Assembly (NCBI RefSeq): GCF_014641695.1
Contig: NZ_BMIF01000009.1
Coordinates: forward strand, 62,001-126,000
DNA: 64,000 nucleotides
Reading direction: 5' to 3'
Source: Nitratireductor aestuarii
GTDB lineage: Bacteria; Pseudomonadota; Alphaproteobacteria; Rhizobiales; Rhizobiaceae
Of the stretch, positions 54,709 to 63,646 are shown piece after piece. Position 1 is the first letter of the stretch, and every line of letters starts with the position of its first letter. The notes under the pieces were generated by a model that saw only the letters and a program-made list of their open reading frames with translations, searched no databases and was not told the origin of the DNA. Made by a program: the position numbers and the translations under genes.

Positions 54709-55794
54709 GTGGTGAAGACAGGCATTCTGCCTGATGCAGACATTGCAGCTCTGTTCAGCGAAGGTGCGCTCAAGAGTGCGCGCCCGCTGGATGACGACCA
54801 GATCCAGCCAGCGAGCCTCGACCTCCGCCTGGGCAATGTCGCCTATCGCGTCCGCGCAAGCTTCCTGCCGGGACCGCGCCATCTGGTGGCCGACAAGCTG
54901 GAGCGGCTGACGCTGCACGAGTTCAGCCTTGAAACGGGCGCGGTGCTCGAGACCGGCTGCGTCTACATCGTTCCGCTGATGGAAAGCGTGGAGCTGCCGA
55001 GGGATATTTCCGCCTCCGCCAACCCAAAGAGCTCGACCGGTCGCCTCGACATCTTCACCCGCGTCATGACCGACTGCGGCCAGGAGTTCGACAAGATCCC
55101 GGCCGGCTACAAGGGGCCGCTCTTTCTCGAAGTGAGCCCACGCACATTTCCGATCGTGGTGCGCGCGGGATCGCGCCTGTCGCAGGTCCGCTTCCGTCGC
55201 GGCAATACGGTCTTGAGCGAAGAAGATCTGGCGCAGCTCCATGACAGCGAGACGCTGGTTGCTTCCGAGACGCCAAACATCTCCGGCGGGGGCATTGCGC
55301 TTTCGATCGACCTCAATGGCGGGGAGGGCGGCCTCGTCGGCTACCGCGCCAAGCATCATTCGGGCGTCGTGGATGTCGACCGCAAGGCCGGTTATGACGT
55401 GCGCGACTTCTGGGAGCCGCTCTACGATTTCGGCAAGGGTGAGCTGGTGCTCGACCCTGACGAGTTCTACATCCTCGTCTCCCGCGAAGCGGTGCATGTG
55501 CCTCCCGGCTACGCTGCCGAAATGACGCCGTTCGACCCGCTGGTGGGCGAATTCCGTGTGCACTATGCGGGGTTCTTCGATCCGGGCTTTGGCCACTCAG
55601 CCGCTGGTGGGACGGGAAGCCGCGCGGTGCTCGAGGTGCGCAGCCACGAGGTGCCGTTCATCCTGGAACATGGCCAGATCGTCGGCCGCCTGATCTACGA
55701 GCGCATGAGCACGCTGCCCCAGAACCTCTACGGCAGCGGCCTCAAGTCCAACTACCAGGGCCAGGCGCTGAAGCTCTCCAAACACTTCCGCTGA
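54709..55794 (+). CDS. dCTP deaminase-like protein with two Dcd domains
   Basis: 361-aa protein, about twice the length of E. coli Dcd (193). Both halves show family features: IQPASLDLRLG and ANPKSSTGRLD...SQVRFRRG in the first, and AEMTPFDPLVGEFRVHYAGFFDPGFG...GQIVGRLIYERM in the second. It appears to be the fused tandem form annotated as 2'-deoxycytidine 5'-triphosphate deaminase in Hyphomicrobiales, which supplies dUTP for dTMP synthesis. Start is GTG with TTGGAGGCG upstream. Divergent from metZ; ends four bases before the convergent amidohydrolase gene. Confidence 0.85.
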   Translation: MVKTGILPDADIAALFSEGALKSARPLDDDQIQPASLDLRLGNVAYRVRASFLPGPRHLVADKLERLTLHEFSLETGAVLETGCVYIVPLMESVELPRDISASANPKSSTGRLDIFTRVMTDCGQEFDKIPAGYKGPLFLEVSPRTFPIVVRAGSRLSQVRFRRGNTVLSEEDLAQLHDSETLVASETPNISGGGIALSIDLNGGEGGLVGYRAKHHSGVVDVDRKAGYDVRDFWEPLYDFGKGELVLDPDEFYILVSREAVHVPPGYAAEMTPFDPLVGEFRVHYAGFFDPGFGHSAAGGTGSRAVLEVRSHEVPFILEHGQIVGRLIYERMSTLPQNLYGSGLKSNYQGQALKLSKHFR

Positions 55795-55798
55795 GCGA

Positions 55799-57355
55799 TC
55801 AGCTCTGCCGATAGCCGGCCGGGAATTCGTCGCTCCCATTCCTGATCAGGAGGTGCGGCGGAATTCCTTCCGGCCGCAGCTTTCCCTCCGGCAGCGGTGA
55901 GACATAGACCTGGTCTCCCTTGCGGCGGACGAAGTCCGCACGGGCGGCTTCCCGCAGCTCGGCGTTGGTCATGATGTCATAGCCTACGCCGGCCATAACG
56001 GTCGCGGAATAGATTGAAGCCTTGTCGCCAATGCTCATGCCGCCGCAGGCTGTCACGGGCCACGTGTGCAGGCCGACGCCTAGCGGCATGGTGGCAATGG
56101 CGAAAAGCCCAGTCGGTGCGTTATAGCTCACATCACCCACATCGGTGCCGCCGCCGGTGGTGATCTCCGGCAACATCGGCATGACTGTTGACATCAGCCC
56201 ATCCTCCGGAAGTTTCATCTCCCGCTGGCAGGCCTTGGCAAATTCCTGCTCCTGGCCGCTCCATTCTATCGTCAACGCCGACATGTGGGCGTGCAGTAGC
56301 TTGACCAGCGTGTCATTGGGCAGGAGGTCGTGAAGGCCGAAGAAGTGGTCGATCTCGACCTCTGTCTGCGTCGACATGGCAGACCCGTTCGCCACATCGC
56401 GTACCCATTCGGTCACATCGTTGACCTCCGCGCGATCCTGATCGCGGATCATGATCAGCACCTCGGCCGCGTCGGGGATGACATTGGCCGCACCTCCGCC
56501 ATCCGTATAGACGTAGTGCAAGCGTGTGGTGGTCTTGATGTGCTCCCGCATGAACTGGATCCCAGTACCAAAGAGCTCCGCGCCTTTTAGCGCACTGCGG
56601 CCCTCCCAAGGGTCGACGCCCGCGTGAGCCGTTCGGCCGGTATAGCGAATGCGCATGATATTCGCGGCTGCCGTTCGCAGCAGCCCTGTCGCGTTGAGGG
56701 GCGCAGGATGCCAGGCAAGGCAGGCGTCAAGATCATTGAACAGACCGTCGCGCGCCATATAGACCTTTGCACCTTCCGTTTCTTCGGCGGCGCAGCCGTA
56801 GACGCGGATCGTGCCGGGGATCTGCTCGTCCATCATCAACTTGCGGAGCGCGAAGGCCGCGCCGGTGCAGCCGGCACCCAGCATGTTGTGGCCGCAGCCG
56901 TGACCCACTTCAACGCCCGTGGGACCCGCTTCCTGCCGCGGCTCGGCAGAGTTTCCCAGTGCGGGAAGCGCGTCGTACTCTGGCAGGAAGCCAACCTTAG
57001 GCCCGTTCTCGCCCTGGCTCCATTCGGCGATGAAGGCTGTCGGGATGTTCGAGGTCCCCCTGCTGGTGATCTCGAAGCCCGCAGCTTCCAGTTCACGGAT
57101 GTGGATCTCGGAGGAGACCTCCTCATGGAGCGACAGCTCCGGGTTCTCCCAGACTTGGCGAGAGATCCGCAGGATCACCTCGCCGAAACTCTCGACCGCT
57201 CCCTTCGCTTTCGCTGCAGATTCTGGATCCGGGCCAGCTTCGGCCGATTGCGCAAACCCTTTCGTGGGGTAGAGCGGCCACAAGGCGGCAGTGGCGAGCG
57301 AGCCCATCAACACGGTCCGGCGAGACGGATGCAGCGAAGCGAGATAATTCCGCAT
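55799..57355 (-). CDS. Tat-exported M20 family amidohydrolase (AbgB-like)
   Basis: 518-aa metallopeptidase of family M20D. The N-terminus has a twin-arginine motif SRRTVLMGSLATAALW, so it is probably exported folded to the periplasm. Metal site HGCGHN near 172-177, Glu pair in AAEETEGAKV, and the dimerisation domain with GRTAHAGVDPWEGRSAL. Relatives hydrolyse p-aminobenzoyl-glutamate or N-acyl amino acids; the substrate here is unknown. The ATG at 57355 follows GGGAAAGGCAG; the frame runs further upstream. Confidence 0.85.
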   Translation of the reverse strand: MRNYLASLHPSRRTVLMGSLATAALWPLYPTKGFAQSAEAGPDPESAAKAKGAVESFGEVILRISRQVWENPELSLHEEVSSEIHIRELEAAGFEITSRGTSNIPTAFIAEWSQGENGPKVGFLPEYDALPALGNSAEPRQEAGPTGVEVGHGCGHNMLGAGCTGAAFALRKLMMDEQIPGTIRVYGCAAEETEGAKVYMARDGLFNDLDACLAWHPAPLNATGLLRTAAANIMRIRYTGRTAHAGVDPWEGRSALKGAELFGTGIQFMREHIKTTTRLHYVYTDGGGAANVIPDAAEVLIMIRDQDRAEVNDVTEWVRDVANGSAMSTQTEVEIDHFFGLHDLLPNDTLVKLLHAHMSALTIEWSGQEQEFAKACQREMKLPEDGLMSTVMPMLPEITTGGGTDVGDVSYNAPTGLFAIATMPLGVGLHTWPVTACGGMSIGDKASIYSATVMAGVGYDIMTNAELREAARADFVRRKGDQVYVSPLPEGKLRPEGIPPHLLIRNGSDEFPAGYRQS

Positions 57356-57526
57356 GGGACTGCCTTTCCCAGAGGAGGGTCCATTGCCTTGCAGATGCCT
57401 ACGGCATGTTCTGATGAAGCAAGGAGAGGCGAAGTTACTACCGCATCTCATGCCTGCCGGAAGAAACAATCAAGTAAATATTGTTAAATATCGCAGTCAG
57501 ATGGTGTCTGCTCTTGCGGGGATGAC

Positions 57527-57600
57527 TGGAGCGGGTAGCGGGAATCGAACCCGCGCGTTCAGCTTGGGAAGCTGACAGGCTACCATTACATCATACCCGC
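57527..57600 (-). tRNA. tRNA-Gly (anticodon CCC)
   Basis: Complete cloverleaf on the minus strand: acceptor GCGGGTA/TACCCGC, D-arm, anticodon stem TCAGC/GCTGA with loop TTCCCAA, T-arm GCGGGTTCGATTCCCGC, discriminator T and encoded CCA. 74 bases. Confidence 0.97.
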
Positions 57601-58242
57601 GCCTGCTATTTCGTACCCAAATTCCCCTGCCTCCGTCAATCTGGAACCGCTTGCACGAGTGAAAATAGGTTCAACGGGTCACGGGGCATCCAAAGCAGAT
57701 GGAGCTCGTACCCAGCTGCTGAATACAACATCAACCGTATAGCATAAACTAATTACGGTTCTCTGAGTTCAATAAAACTGGATAGTATTCGAACTGTCAG
57801 GCCATTGATATGATTGCTTAATTGCGTGGTATTTTGGCTGGTTAATATTCAACAGAATTATGCCTACAGGTTATTTACGGGGATTGACACCTGGTAGGAT
57901 TATGCAGATCTTGCACCCAGCTCCGGTGATTTGAACAAGGGCTGATGGGTAACGATCGAAGTCAGCGCTGATGATGCGGCAGGTGCAGTTCCTGCGTTGC
58001 CGTCACCAAGTCAAATGCGACGCTGGAATGCCGTATCATCTGTAATTTGTTGGAATGAGTCACCTTCTTCCGTTGCGAAGGGGAGGGTTTTGCTCGCGAC
58101 AAGGCGCTGCCGACCGCGGTGTCTTGTTGTTGAGATTGCAAGAAAACTGAACCTGGCGTCTGCGGCGTTCGGGCTGGAGCTTTGGGTCCTGGCATCGACT
58201 CCGCTCGCTCGCGCCCTGCCATACACAGAATAGGAAGTCTAA
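57601..58242. other. 642-base AT-rich gap between tRNA-Gly and the hfa-like genes
   Basis: The part from 57700 to 57900 is clearly AT-richer than the rest of the window and has no gene on either strand. TTGACA occurs near 57885 with no good -10 at the right distance. It is the likely long control region of the following surface-protein genes, or a junction of acquired DNA beside the tRNA. Confidence 0.5.
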
Positions 58243-58653
58243 ATGCACAGAACAGTGTGTGTAGTTGGCGCCCTGCTGATAGGAACCGCCTCGGTTTTGG
58301 CAAATGATTGGGGGAACCCAAGCCTCGAATGGTCAGGTCATCTCCGGTTCAGCGGTCCCAGTCAGGAGCAGGTAGATCTGAATCGCGCTGACATGATCAA
58401 ACGCGAGCGAGGTGGCTACTACGGGCAGTGGCGCACGACGAGTGTCACCAACAACTACGGTGATACGTATATCGAGAACATGAATAGCTCGACTTCCATT
58501 GGCAGCCAGACCGTTACCGAAGTCAGCATTGTTGGCGACAACAACGACGTCAACCAGCAGTCCAGCAGTAACTCCAGCAATGTTGGAGACACAAGCTCCG
58601 GCATCTGGACGACCGGCGAGGGCGGCACGAGCTCGAACTATTTCAATAATTGA
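58243..58653 (+). CDS. Small secreted Ser/Asn/Thr-rich protein, HfaA/curlin-like
   Basis: 136-aa protein with a signal peptide (about 1-20, GALLIGTASVLA before NDWGNPSL). The mature part is rich in Gly, Ser, Asn and Gln, without Cys, and its second half alternates polar residues in a beta-strand pattern (SQTVTEVSIVGDNNDVNQQ) as in curlin and HfaA subunits. No full match is claimed. The adjacent CsgG/HfaB-type gene suggests that it is the exported subunit. TAGGAAG precedes the ATG. Confidence 0.6.
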   Translation: MHRTVCVVGALLIGTASVLANDWGNPSLEWSGHLRFSGPSQEQVDLNRADMIKRERGGYYGQWRTTSVTNNYGDTYIENMNSSTSIGSQTVTEVSIVGDNNDVNQQSSSNSSNVGDTSSGIWTTGEGGTSSNYFNN

Positions 58654-58717
58654 TTTCGACCGCTGGTGGCGTCCTGGCGCTAGGCCGGGTGGCAAACAGC
58701 TTCGGAGGCTTTACTCA

Positions 58718-59539
58718 ATGTACGTGACAAGACGATCGATCCCGTCTGCCGCAAGTCTGGTTGCTCTGCTGGCGACGAGCGCCTGCTCTGTTGCGCTGCG
58801 GGAGGAAAATATTCCGAATCCTCCGGGGCCTCCGATCGTCAGCAATCTCGTCACTCCTTTCGATGAAGCGTTGCAGTGTCTGGCGGAGACAACCCCGAAA
58901 GAAGTGCGCCGCAAGATGATTTTCGGTGTCGGTGAAATCGCGGACCTCACCGGCAAGGAGCAGGTGACCGACGGCGGCAGCGGCAAGTTCGTGAGCCAGG
59001 GGCTGGGTGATGTGCTGCAGAGCGCGCTGGTTCAGGCTGGCGCCCTGGTGGTGAACCGCCGCGACATGCGCGTTCTGGTGTTTGACCGAGATCGCGCCAA
59101 GCTTCCGCATGGCATCGTCCCGACGACAGATCACTTCACCGGTTCGATCAATCGCCTCGATTTCTTCCCAGGCGGTTCTGTTCAAGTTGGCGTCGATGGT
59201 ATTGGCGGGGGTGTGCGTCAGTATCGTGTGATGGTGGGCATGAACATCGCGCTGACTGATACCCGCACGGGAGAAGTGCAGAAGGTGCAGGCTCTGGATA
59301 AACAGATCGTCGGTGACGAGATCAAGGCCGGGGTAGGCCGCTTCTTCGGCAGCTCGCTGGTCGAAGTGGGTATGAACGGAGGGTCGCGTGAGCCGCTCCA
59401 GTTCGTATCCGCACAAATGGTCAAGCTCGCCGGGTACAACACGCTGGCGGATGTCTGGAAAAACCACGGCTGCGACAAGCACCTCGAAGAGCTCTACAAG
59501 CCCCGAGACCTTGCACCGAAGCAGAAGCCGGCTGCCTGA
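58718..59539 (+). CDS. hfaB: CsgG/HfaB family outer-membrane lipoprotein
   Basis: 273-aa protein close in length to E. coli CsgG (277). N-terminal signal ends in the lipobox-like LLATSAC, so Cys23 is probably lipidated. The rest follows the CsgG/HfaB fold: IFGVGEIADLTGKEQV, SGKFVSQGLGDVLQSALVQAG, then RVLVFDRDR and YRVMVGMNIALTDTRTGEVQKV. Such proteins form a multimeric outer-membrane pore that exports curli or holdfast-anchor subunits. GGAGG lies ten bases before the ATG. 64 bases after the HfaA-like gene. Confidence 0.82.
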   Translation: MYVTRRSIPSAASLVALLATSACSVALREENIPNPPGPPIVSNLVTPFDEALQCLAETTPKEVRRKMIFGVGEIADLTGKEQVTDGGSGKFVSQGLGDVLQSALVQAGALVVNRRDMRVLVFDRDRAKLPHGIVPTTDHFTGSINRLDFFPGGSVQVGVDGIGGGVRQYRVMVGMNIALTDTRTGEVQKVQALDKQIVGDEIKAGVGRFFGSSLVEVGMNGGSREPLQFVSAQMVKLAGYNTLADVWKNHGCDKHLEELYKPRDLAPKQKPAA

Positions 59540-59787
59540 CGACACCTGGTGCGATCCAGCGCGTAACGAACGTCATGGTTGAACCGCAACAACTTCTGCT
59601 GCGGGACAGCCGTAATGCGTGAGTGATGCTGTCGAGAAAGCACTGTTCGCACGGGACGTGCGCCAGGTTGGCGTTGCTCGCAGCCGAGTAGGTTGGAAGT
59701 GCGTAGCGAGTTGGGATCAGCCAAAGCGGTTGCCGTCACCCAGCTCGATCAACAGTGAGCAAATCAAACCGAGGAATGGAGACAAAC

Positions 59788-60342
59788 ATGAAGAGACTCC
59801 TGATTGCTGCCCTTGCGGCATCCATGGTGACCGTATCGGGCGCTGCCTGGGCAATTGATGACATCGAAGTCGATGTTACGAACATCAATACCGACATCAC
59901 CCGCGTCAACTATTTCGACAATTCGCTGGATGTGAACGGGAATGACCTGTCCAGCCACAACGTTGACAACTCCATCAATACCAGCACCCGTTCCAGCGTG
60001 CGTGACTCGCATAACACCACTGCGATCTCCTCGCTGACTGACATCGACTCCACGGCCACATACACGCGCAACACGTCTATCGATAATACGCGTACGACAA
60101 ACGTGTCCCGCACCAATGTGCGTGACACCGACGGCTACAACACCATCAGCCAGATCACGGCCGACAGTAACGCGTACCATTATGGTAATACTGTTGCCGT
60201 CTACAGCTTTCGTCCGACAAACGCGCCGTCCACTTCCGATCAGAACAATTTCCGCGACCTGCACAAGATCTCCGTCAGCGCCGTTGGTGCAATGTCCGGC
60301 CCGAGCATCAGCGTAGGCCGTACAGTCAACAACGAACGCTAA
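59788..60342 (+). CDS. Secreted Asn/Thr/Ser-rich repeat protein, possible anchor or fibre subunit
   Basis: 184-aa protein with a clear signal peptide (about 1-22, ending AAWA before IDDIEVDV). The mature part has no Cys and is built of loose repeats containing Asn-Thr, Ser-Ile/Val and Arg-Asp (for example NVDNSINTSTRSSVRDSHNT and TSIDNTRTTNVSRTNVRDT), suggesting a beta-solenoid or fibre. In Caulobacter the hfaABD order places an exported HfaD after HfaB; this protein is shorter and homology is not shown. Separated from hfaB by 248 bases and followed by a terminator. Confidence 0.65.
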   Translation: MKRLLIAALAASMVTVSGAAWAIDDIEVDVTNINTDITRVNYFDNSLDVNGNDLSSHNVDNSINTSTRSSVRDSHNTTAISSLTDIDSTATYTRNTSIDNTRTTNVSRTNVRDTDGYNTISQITADSNAYHYGNTVAVYSFRPTNAPSTSDQNNFRDLHKISVSAVGAMSGPSISVGRTVNNER

Positions 60343-60354
60343 CTGCACAATACT

Positions 60355-60389
60355 GCAGCGGCTGGCCAAAATGCTGGCCGCTTCTTTTC
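60355..60389 (+). terminator. Terminator after the hfa-like genes
   Basis: GCGGCTGGC/GCTGGCCGC imperfect stem around CAAAAT, followed by TTCTTTT. Confidence 0.6.
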
Positions 60390-60567
60390 AGGGTATTCAG
60401 GGGATGCAGGTATAACCCAGCGTATTCCCAACTTCGGTCTGGGTGGTGTATAAATGGCAGGCACAGGGGGGGTGGAGTGCGCTCACGGTCGCATCGCTGT
60501 TGCACTTGCCACATTCACACCATATGAGCAGATAACGCATCGTGCGCAGACCAGACAGGAGTGGATC

Positions 60568-60834
60568 GTGTCAGCATTGTCCAGATTTCTCGGAGACTCG
60601 CCGTGGCGGGTCGTCATCAAGCTGCTGCTGATCTCCCTCATCGTCGGCTACATCATGCATATGTTCGACTGGACGCCGTGGGACATCTACTACGGCATCC
60701 GCGACGCCGTGATGGATATCTGGCACGCAGGGTTTGACGCCCTTGGCCGCTTCGCCGGCTACATCCTGATTGGCGCCATGGTAGTGGTGCCGATCTTCCT
60801 CCTGGCGCGAGTACTGAGCTTCCGGCGCAACTAG
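60568..60834 (+). CDS. Small membrane protein, possibly DUF6460
   Basis: 88-aa protein with two membrane helices (about 15-32, VVIKLLLISLIVGYIMHMF, and about 63-82, YILIGAMVVVPIFLLARVL) and the segment DWTPWDIYYGIRDAVMDIW between them. It resembles a conserved small family of alphaproteobacteria of unknown function; the DUF number is from memory. The GTG at 60568 follows ACAGGAG six bases earlier and is preferred to an upstream ATG at 60454. Confidence 0.75.
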   Translation: MSALSRFLGDSPWRVVIKLLLISLIVGYIMHMFDWTPWDIYYGIRDAVMDIWHAGFDALGRFAGYILIGAMVVVPIFLLARVLSFRRN

Positions 60835-60866
60835 CGGGAAGTCGCCGGGGCGCACGAGTAAGCTTC

Positions 60867-62204
60867 ATGGATCAGTCAGCGGCTGGCGTGTCTCCGCGCG
60901 CATTCAAGGTCACGAACCGGGAAGTTCTCGGCATTGCGGTGCCGATGACGCTTGCCTACCTCACCACGCCTCTGATCGGTATCACCGACACGGCGGTGGT
61001 CGGTCAGCTGAATGATGCAGTACTGCTGGGCGGACTTGCCGTCGGCGCGATTACCTTCGACGTCGTTTTCGGCACCTTCAATTCGCTTCGATCCGGAACG
61101 ACCGGCCTTGTAGCGCAGGCGCTTGGGCGCGGCGACCGCAAGGAAGAGGCTGCCGTGCTGCTTCGAGCACTGGCGCTGGCGCTTGTCATCGGTTTTGCGC
61201 TGGTTCTGCTGACGCCGGTCATCATTGCGACCGCGACATACCTCATCAATCCTGCACCCGATGTAGCTACGGCCATGGCCGTCTATGTCGGCATCCGGAT
61301 GCTGGCCGCGCCGCTAACGCTCACCAACTACGCGGCGCTCGGCTATATCCTCGGACGCGGCGAGGGGAAGCTCGCGCTTGTTCTTCAGATAGTCATCAAC
61401 GGCGTGAACATTGCGCTCTCCGTCATCCTGGGGCTGAAGCTCGGATGGGGGATCGAAGGTGTTGCCTGGGGAACCGTTGCAGGTGAGGCCGCAGGGCTGA
61501 TCGTCGGCGGGAGCTTTCTGATCCGCAAGCTGCGGGCAGAGACCATCGAATGGTCGCGGGTGCTGGATCTCTCCGCGATGAAGGAGATGCTGGCGCTCAA
61601 CCGCGATATCATGATCCGATCGTTCGCGCTGCTTGCCGCCTTCGCGCTGTTTACCAGGCAGGGGGCGCAGCTTGGGACCATAACGCTTGCCGCCAACGCG
61701 ATCCTCATGAACTTCTTCCTGCTGGCGGGGTACTTTCTCGACGGCTTTGCCACCGCCGCCGAGCAGCTGGCGGGCAGGGCGGTCGGCGCTCGACACCAGG
61801 CCGCGTTCAAGCGGGCGGTTGCGCTTTCCTCCATCTGGGGATTTGTGCTCGCGTTCCTGCTTGCAGCAATCTTCCTGATCTTTGGCCGCACGTTCATCGA
61901 GCTTCTGACCAATGCGGAGGAAGTGCGGAAGGCGGCGATCGCCTTCCTCCCGTGGGCTGCCTTGACGGGGGTTTCCGGCGTTCTCGCCTTTCAGATGGAC
62001 GGCGTCTACATCGGCGCTACATGGTCGCGTGACATGCGCAACATGATGCTCCTCTCACTCGCCGTCTATGCCGCCTCGATGTTCGCGCTGGACGGCACGC
62101 TGGGGAACGCAGCGCTCTGGCTGTCGCTCCACGTGTTTCTGATCGCGCGGGGCTTGAGCCTGCTCGCGCTGCTGCCGTCCAGAACAGCTCGCACGTTCCA
62201 ATAG
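60867..62204 (+). CDS. MATE family efflux transporter (DinF-like)
   Basis: 445-aa, 12-helix MATE exporter. The N-terminal half starts with REVLGIAVPMTLAYLTTPLIGITDTAVVGQL, a DinF-type sequence, and has GLVAQALGRGD; the second half repeats the fold with TAAEQLAGRAVGARH. It probably exports cationic or toxic compounds using a Na+ or H+ gradient. 32 bases after the small membrane protein gene, convergent with pyrD only nine bases away. Confidence 0.9.
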   Translation: MDQSAAGVSPRAFKVTNREVLGIAVPMTLAYLTTPLIGITDTAVVGQLNDAVLLGGLAVGAITFDVVFGTFNSLRSGTTGLVAQALGRGDRKEEAAVLLRALALALVIGFALVLLTPVIIATATYLINPAPDVATAMAVYVGIRMLAAPLTLTNYAALGYILGRGEGKLALVLQIVINGVNIALSVILGLKLGWGIEGVAWGTVAGEAAGLIVGGSFLIRKLRAETIEWSRVLDLSAMKEMLALNRDIMIRSFALLAAFALFTRQGAQLGTITLAANAILMNFFLLAGYFLDGFATAAEQLAGRAVGARHQAAFKRAVALSSIWGFVLAFLLAAIFLIFGRTFIELLTNAEEVRKAAIAFLPWAALTGVSGVLAFQMDGVYIGATWSRDMRNMMLLSLAVYAASMFALDGTLGNAALWLSLHVFLIARGLSLLALLPSRTARTFQ

Positions 62205-62213
62205 GCCGTTGGT

Positions 62214-63302
62214 TTAGTCCAGCGGACGGTTCGCCCAGTCGTCCAGCCGCGTATCGCGCAGATCCGTGACGGAGGAAGCGCCGAGCTCGACCAGCTTGCG
62301 GTCCAGATCACGCAGGATGCGGGCCGGGAGCTGAGGGCCGCCGTAGATCAGGCCCGTATAGATCTGGACCAGATCGGCACCGGCACGAACCTTTTCAAGC
62401 GCGGTTTCAGCGGAATCCACGCCACCCGCACCGATGATCGGAAGCTCCTGGCCCACGAGCTTGCGCATCTTTGCCAGAACGACCGTAGAGCGTTCGAAGA
62501 GCGGAGCGCCGGACATGCCGCCCGTCTCACTGGCGGCAGCGCTCTTCAGGCCGGCGCGCGAAAGCGTCGTGTTGGAGACGATGAGCCCATCGATCTTCTT
62601 GTCGAGCACTTCTTCGGCGATGTCCTGTAGCGACTGCTGATCGAGATCCGGGGCGATCTTCAGGAAGATCGGCGTCTCGGCGCCCTGACCCTGCGGAAGC
62701 GTGCTGCGGGCCTGGATCACGCGGGCGAGGAGTTCAGCGAGGCTTTCGCGCTCCTGCAGGGCGCGCAGGCCGACGGTGTTCGGCGACGAGATGTTGATGG
62801 TGAGGTAGGACGCAACCTTGGCGAAGCGGCGCACGCCCTGCTCGTAATCGGCGATGCGGTCTTCGCTGTCCTTGTTGGCCCCGACATTGATGCCGACGAT
62901 GCCGCCGCGCGAAGCGCGTCCCGCTACACGGGCAAGCGCGGGGGCGTGGCCGTCATTGTTGAAGCCCATGCGGTTGATGACGGCGCGATCCTCGATCAGG
63001 CGGAAGATGCGCGGCTGCGGGTTGCCGGACTGGGCCTTCGGCGTCAGCGTTCCGCATTCGACGAAACCGAAGCCGAGCTTGAGCAGTCCATCCGGCACCT
63101 CGGCGTTCTTGTCATAGCCGGCAGCCATGCCGAGCGGGTTCGGGAAGTCGAGCCCGGCCAGCTTCACGGCAAGCCGTGATGACTTCGGTGCAGGCGGGCA
63201 GATCGGCATGCCCAGCTTCAGGGCGGCGATGGAGAGGCCATGCGCCTTTTCCGCGTCAAAGGAAAAGAGCAGCGGGCGACCGAGGATATCGTAGAAACTC
63301 AT
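62214..63302 (-). CDS. pyrD: Dihydroorotate dehydrogenase (quinone), class 2
   Basis: 362-aa membrane-associated enzyme of pyrimidine synthesis. The N-terminal helix (FSFDAEKAHGLSIAALKLG) is typical of class 2. FMN and active-site segments: GLDFPNPLGMAAGYDKNAEVPD, NRMGFNNDGHAP, TINISSPNTVGLRALQ with the catalytic Ser, GLIVSNTTLSR and GAGGVDSAETALEKVRAGADLVQIYTGLIY. Its ATG overlaps the stop of the DUF952 gene (ATGA), so the two are coupled. Confidence 0.95.
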   Translation of the reverse strand: MSFYDILGRPLLFSFDAEKAHGLSIAALKLGMPICPPAPKSSRLAVKLAGLDFPNPLGMAAGYDKNAEVPDGLLKLGFGFVECGTLTPKAQSGNPQPRIFRLIEDRAVINRMGFNNDGHAPALARVAGRASRGGIVGINVGANKDSEDRIADYEQGVRRFAKVASYLTINISSPNTVGLRALQERESLAELLARVIQARSTLPQGQGAETPIFLKIAPDLDQQSLQDIAEEVLDKKIDGLIVSNTTLSRAGLKSAAASETGGMSGAPLFERSTVVLAKMRKLVGQELPIIGAGGVDSAETALEKVRAGADLVQIYTGLIYGGPQLPARILRDLDRKLVELGASSVTDLRDTRLDDWANRPLD

Positions 63303-63646
63303 TCGGGAAGAACCGGAAACTGGTGTTGGCCGTCGGCGCCGAGAGGAAGCGGCTTGATCCACTGGACGGCGGAGCAGGGGAGCGGTGCATAGAGATGCGG
63401 GAAGAGCTGCCCGCCACGCGAGACTTCGTATTTCAGCTCAGGGCCGAGTACAGCCTCATCGACTGCGACGAGAACAAGGTCGTCCTGACCCTTGAAGTGC
63501 TTGGCGGCGGTCTCCCTGACCTGCTCTGCGGTGGAGAAGTGAATGAAACCATCGGCCAGGTCCACGGGGGCTCCGCGGAACGCGCCTTCCTGTTCGGCCA
63601 CCTGCCACATGGAGGCGGGACAGATCTTGTAGATCAATTTTGCCAT
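63299..63646 (-). CDS. DUF952 family protein
   Basis: 115-aa cytoplasmic protein with the DUF952 segments IYKICPASMWQVAEQEGAFRG, DGFIHFSTAEQVRETAAKHF and the C-terminal FPHLYAPLP. Function unknown. Often next to pyrD in rhizobia. The ATG at 63646 is preceded by CCCCCCT and has no visible Shine-Dalgarno; an in-frame start at 63718 would add 24 residues. Confidence 0.85.
   Translation of the reverse strand: MAKLIYKICPASMWQVAEQEGAFRGAPVDLADGFIHFSTAEQVRETAAKHFKGQDDLVLVAVDEAVLGPELKYEVSRGGQLFPHLYAPLPCSAVQWIKPLPLGADGQHQFPVLPE

Noticed and set aside
57640-57665. TGGAACCGCT near tRNA-Gly as another mosaic repeat copy
   Set aside because: Only ten bases match and neither palindrome arm nor CTAG edge is present.
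57997-58233. 78-codon open frame before the HfaA-like gene
   Set aside because: No ribosome site, no domain and poor amino acid composition; more likely control region.
57994-59743. Shared GTTGCCGTCACC word upstream of the HfaA-like gene and of the third gene in the cluster
   Set aside because: Distances to the start codons differ greatly (about 230 and 45 bases), so it is probably chance.
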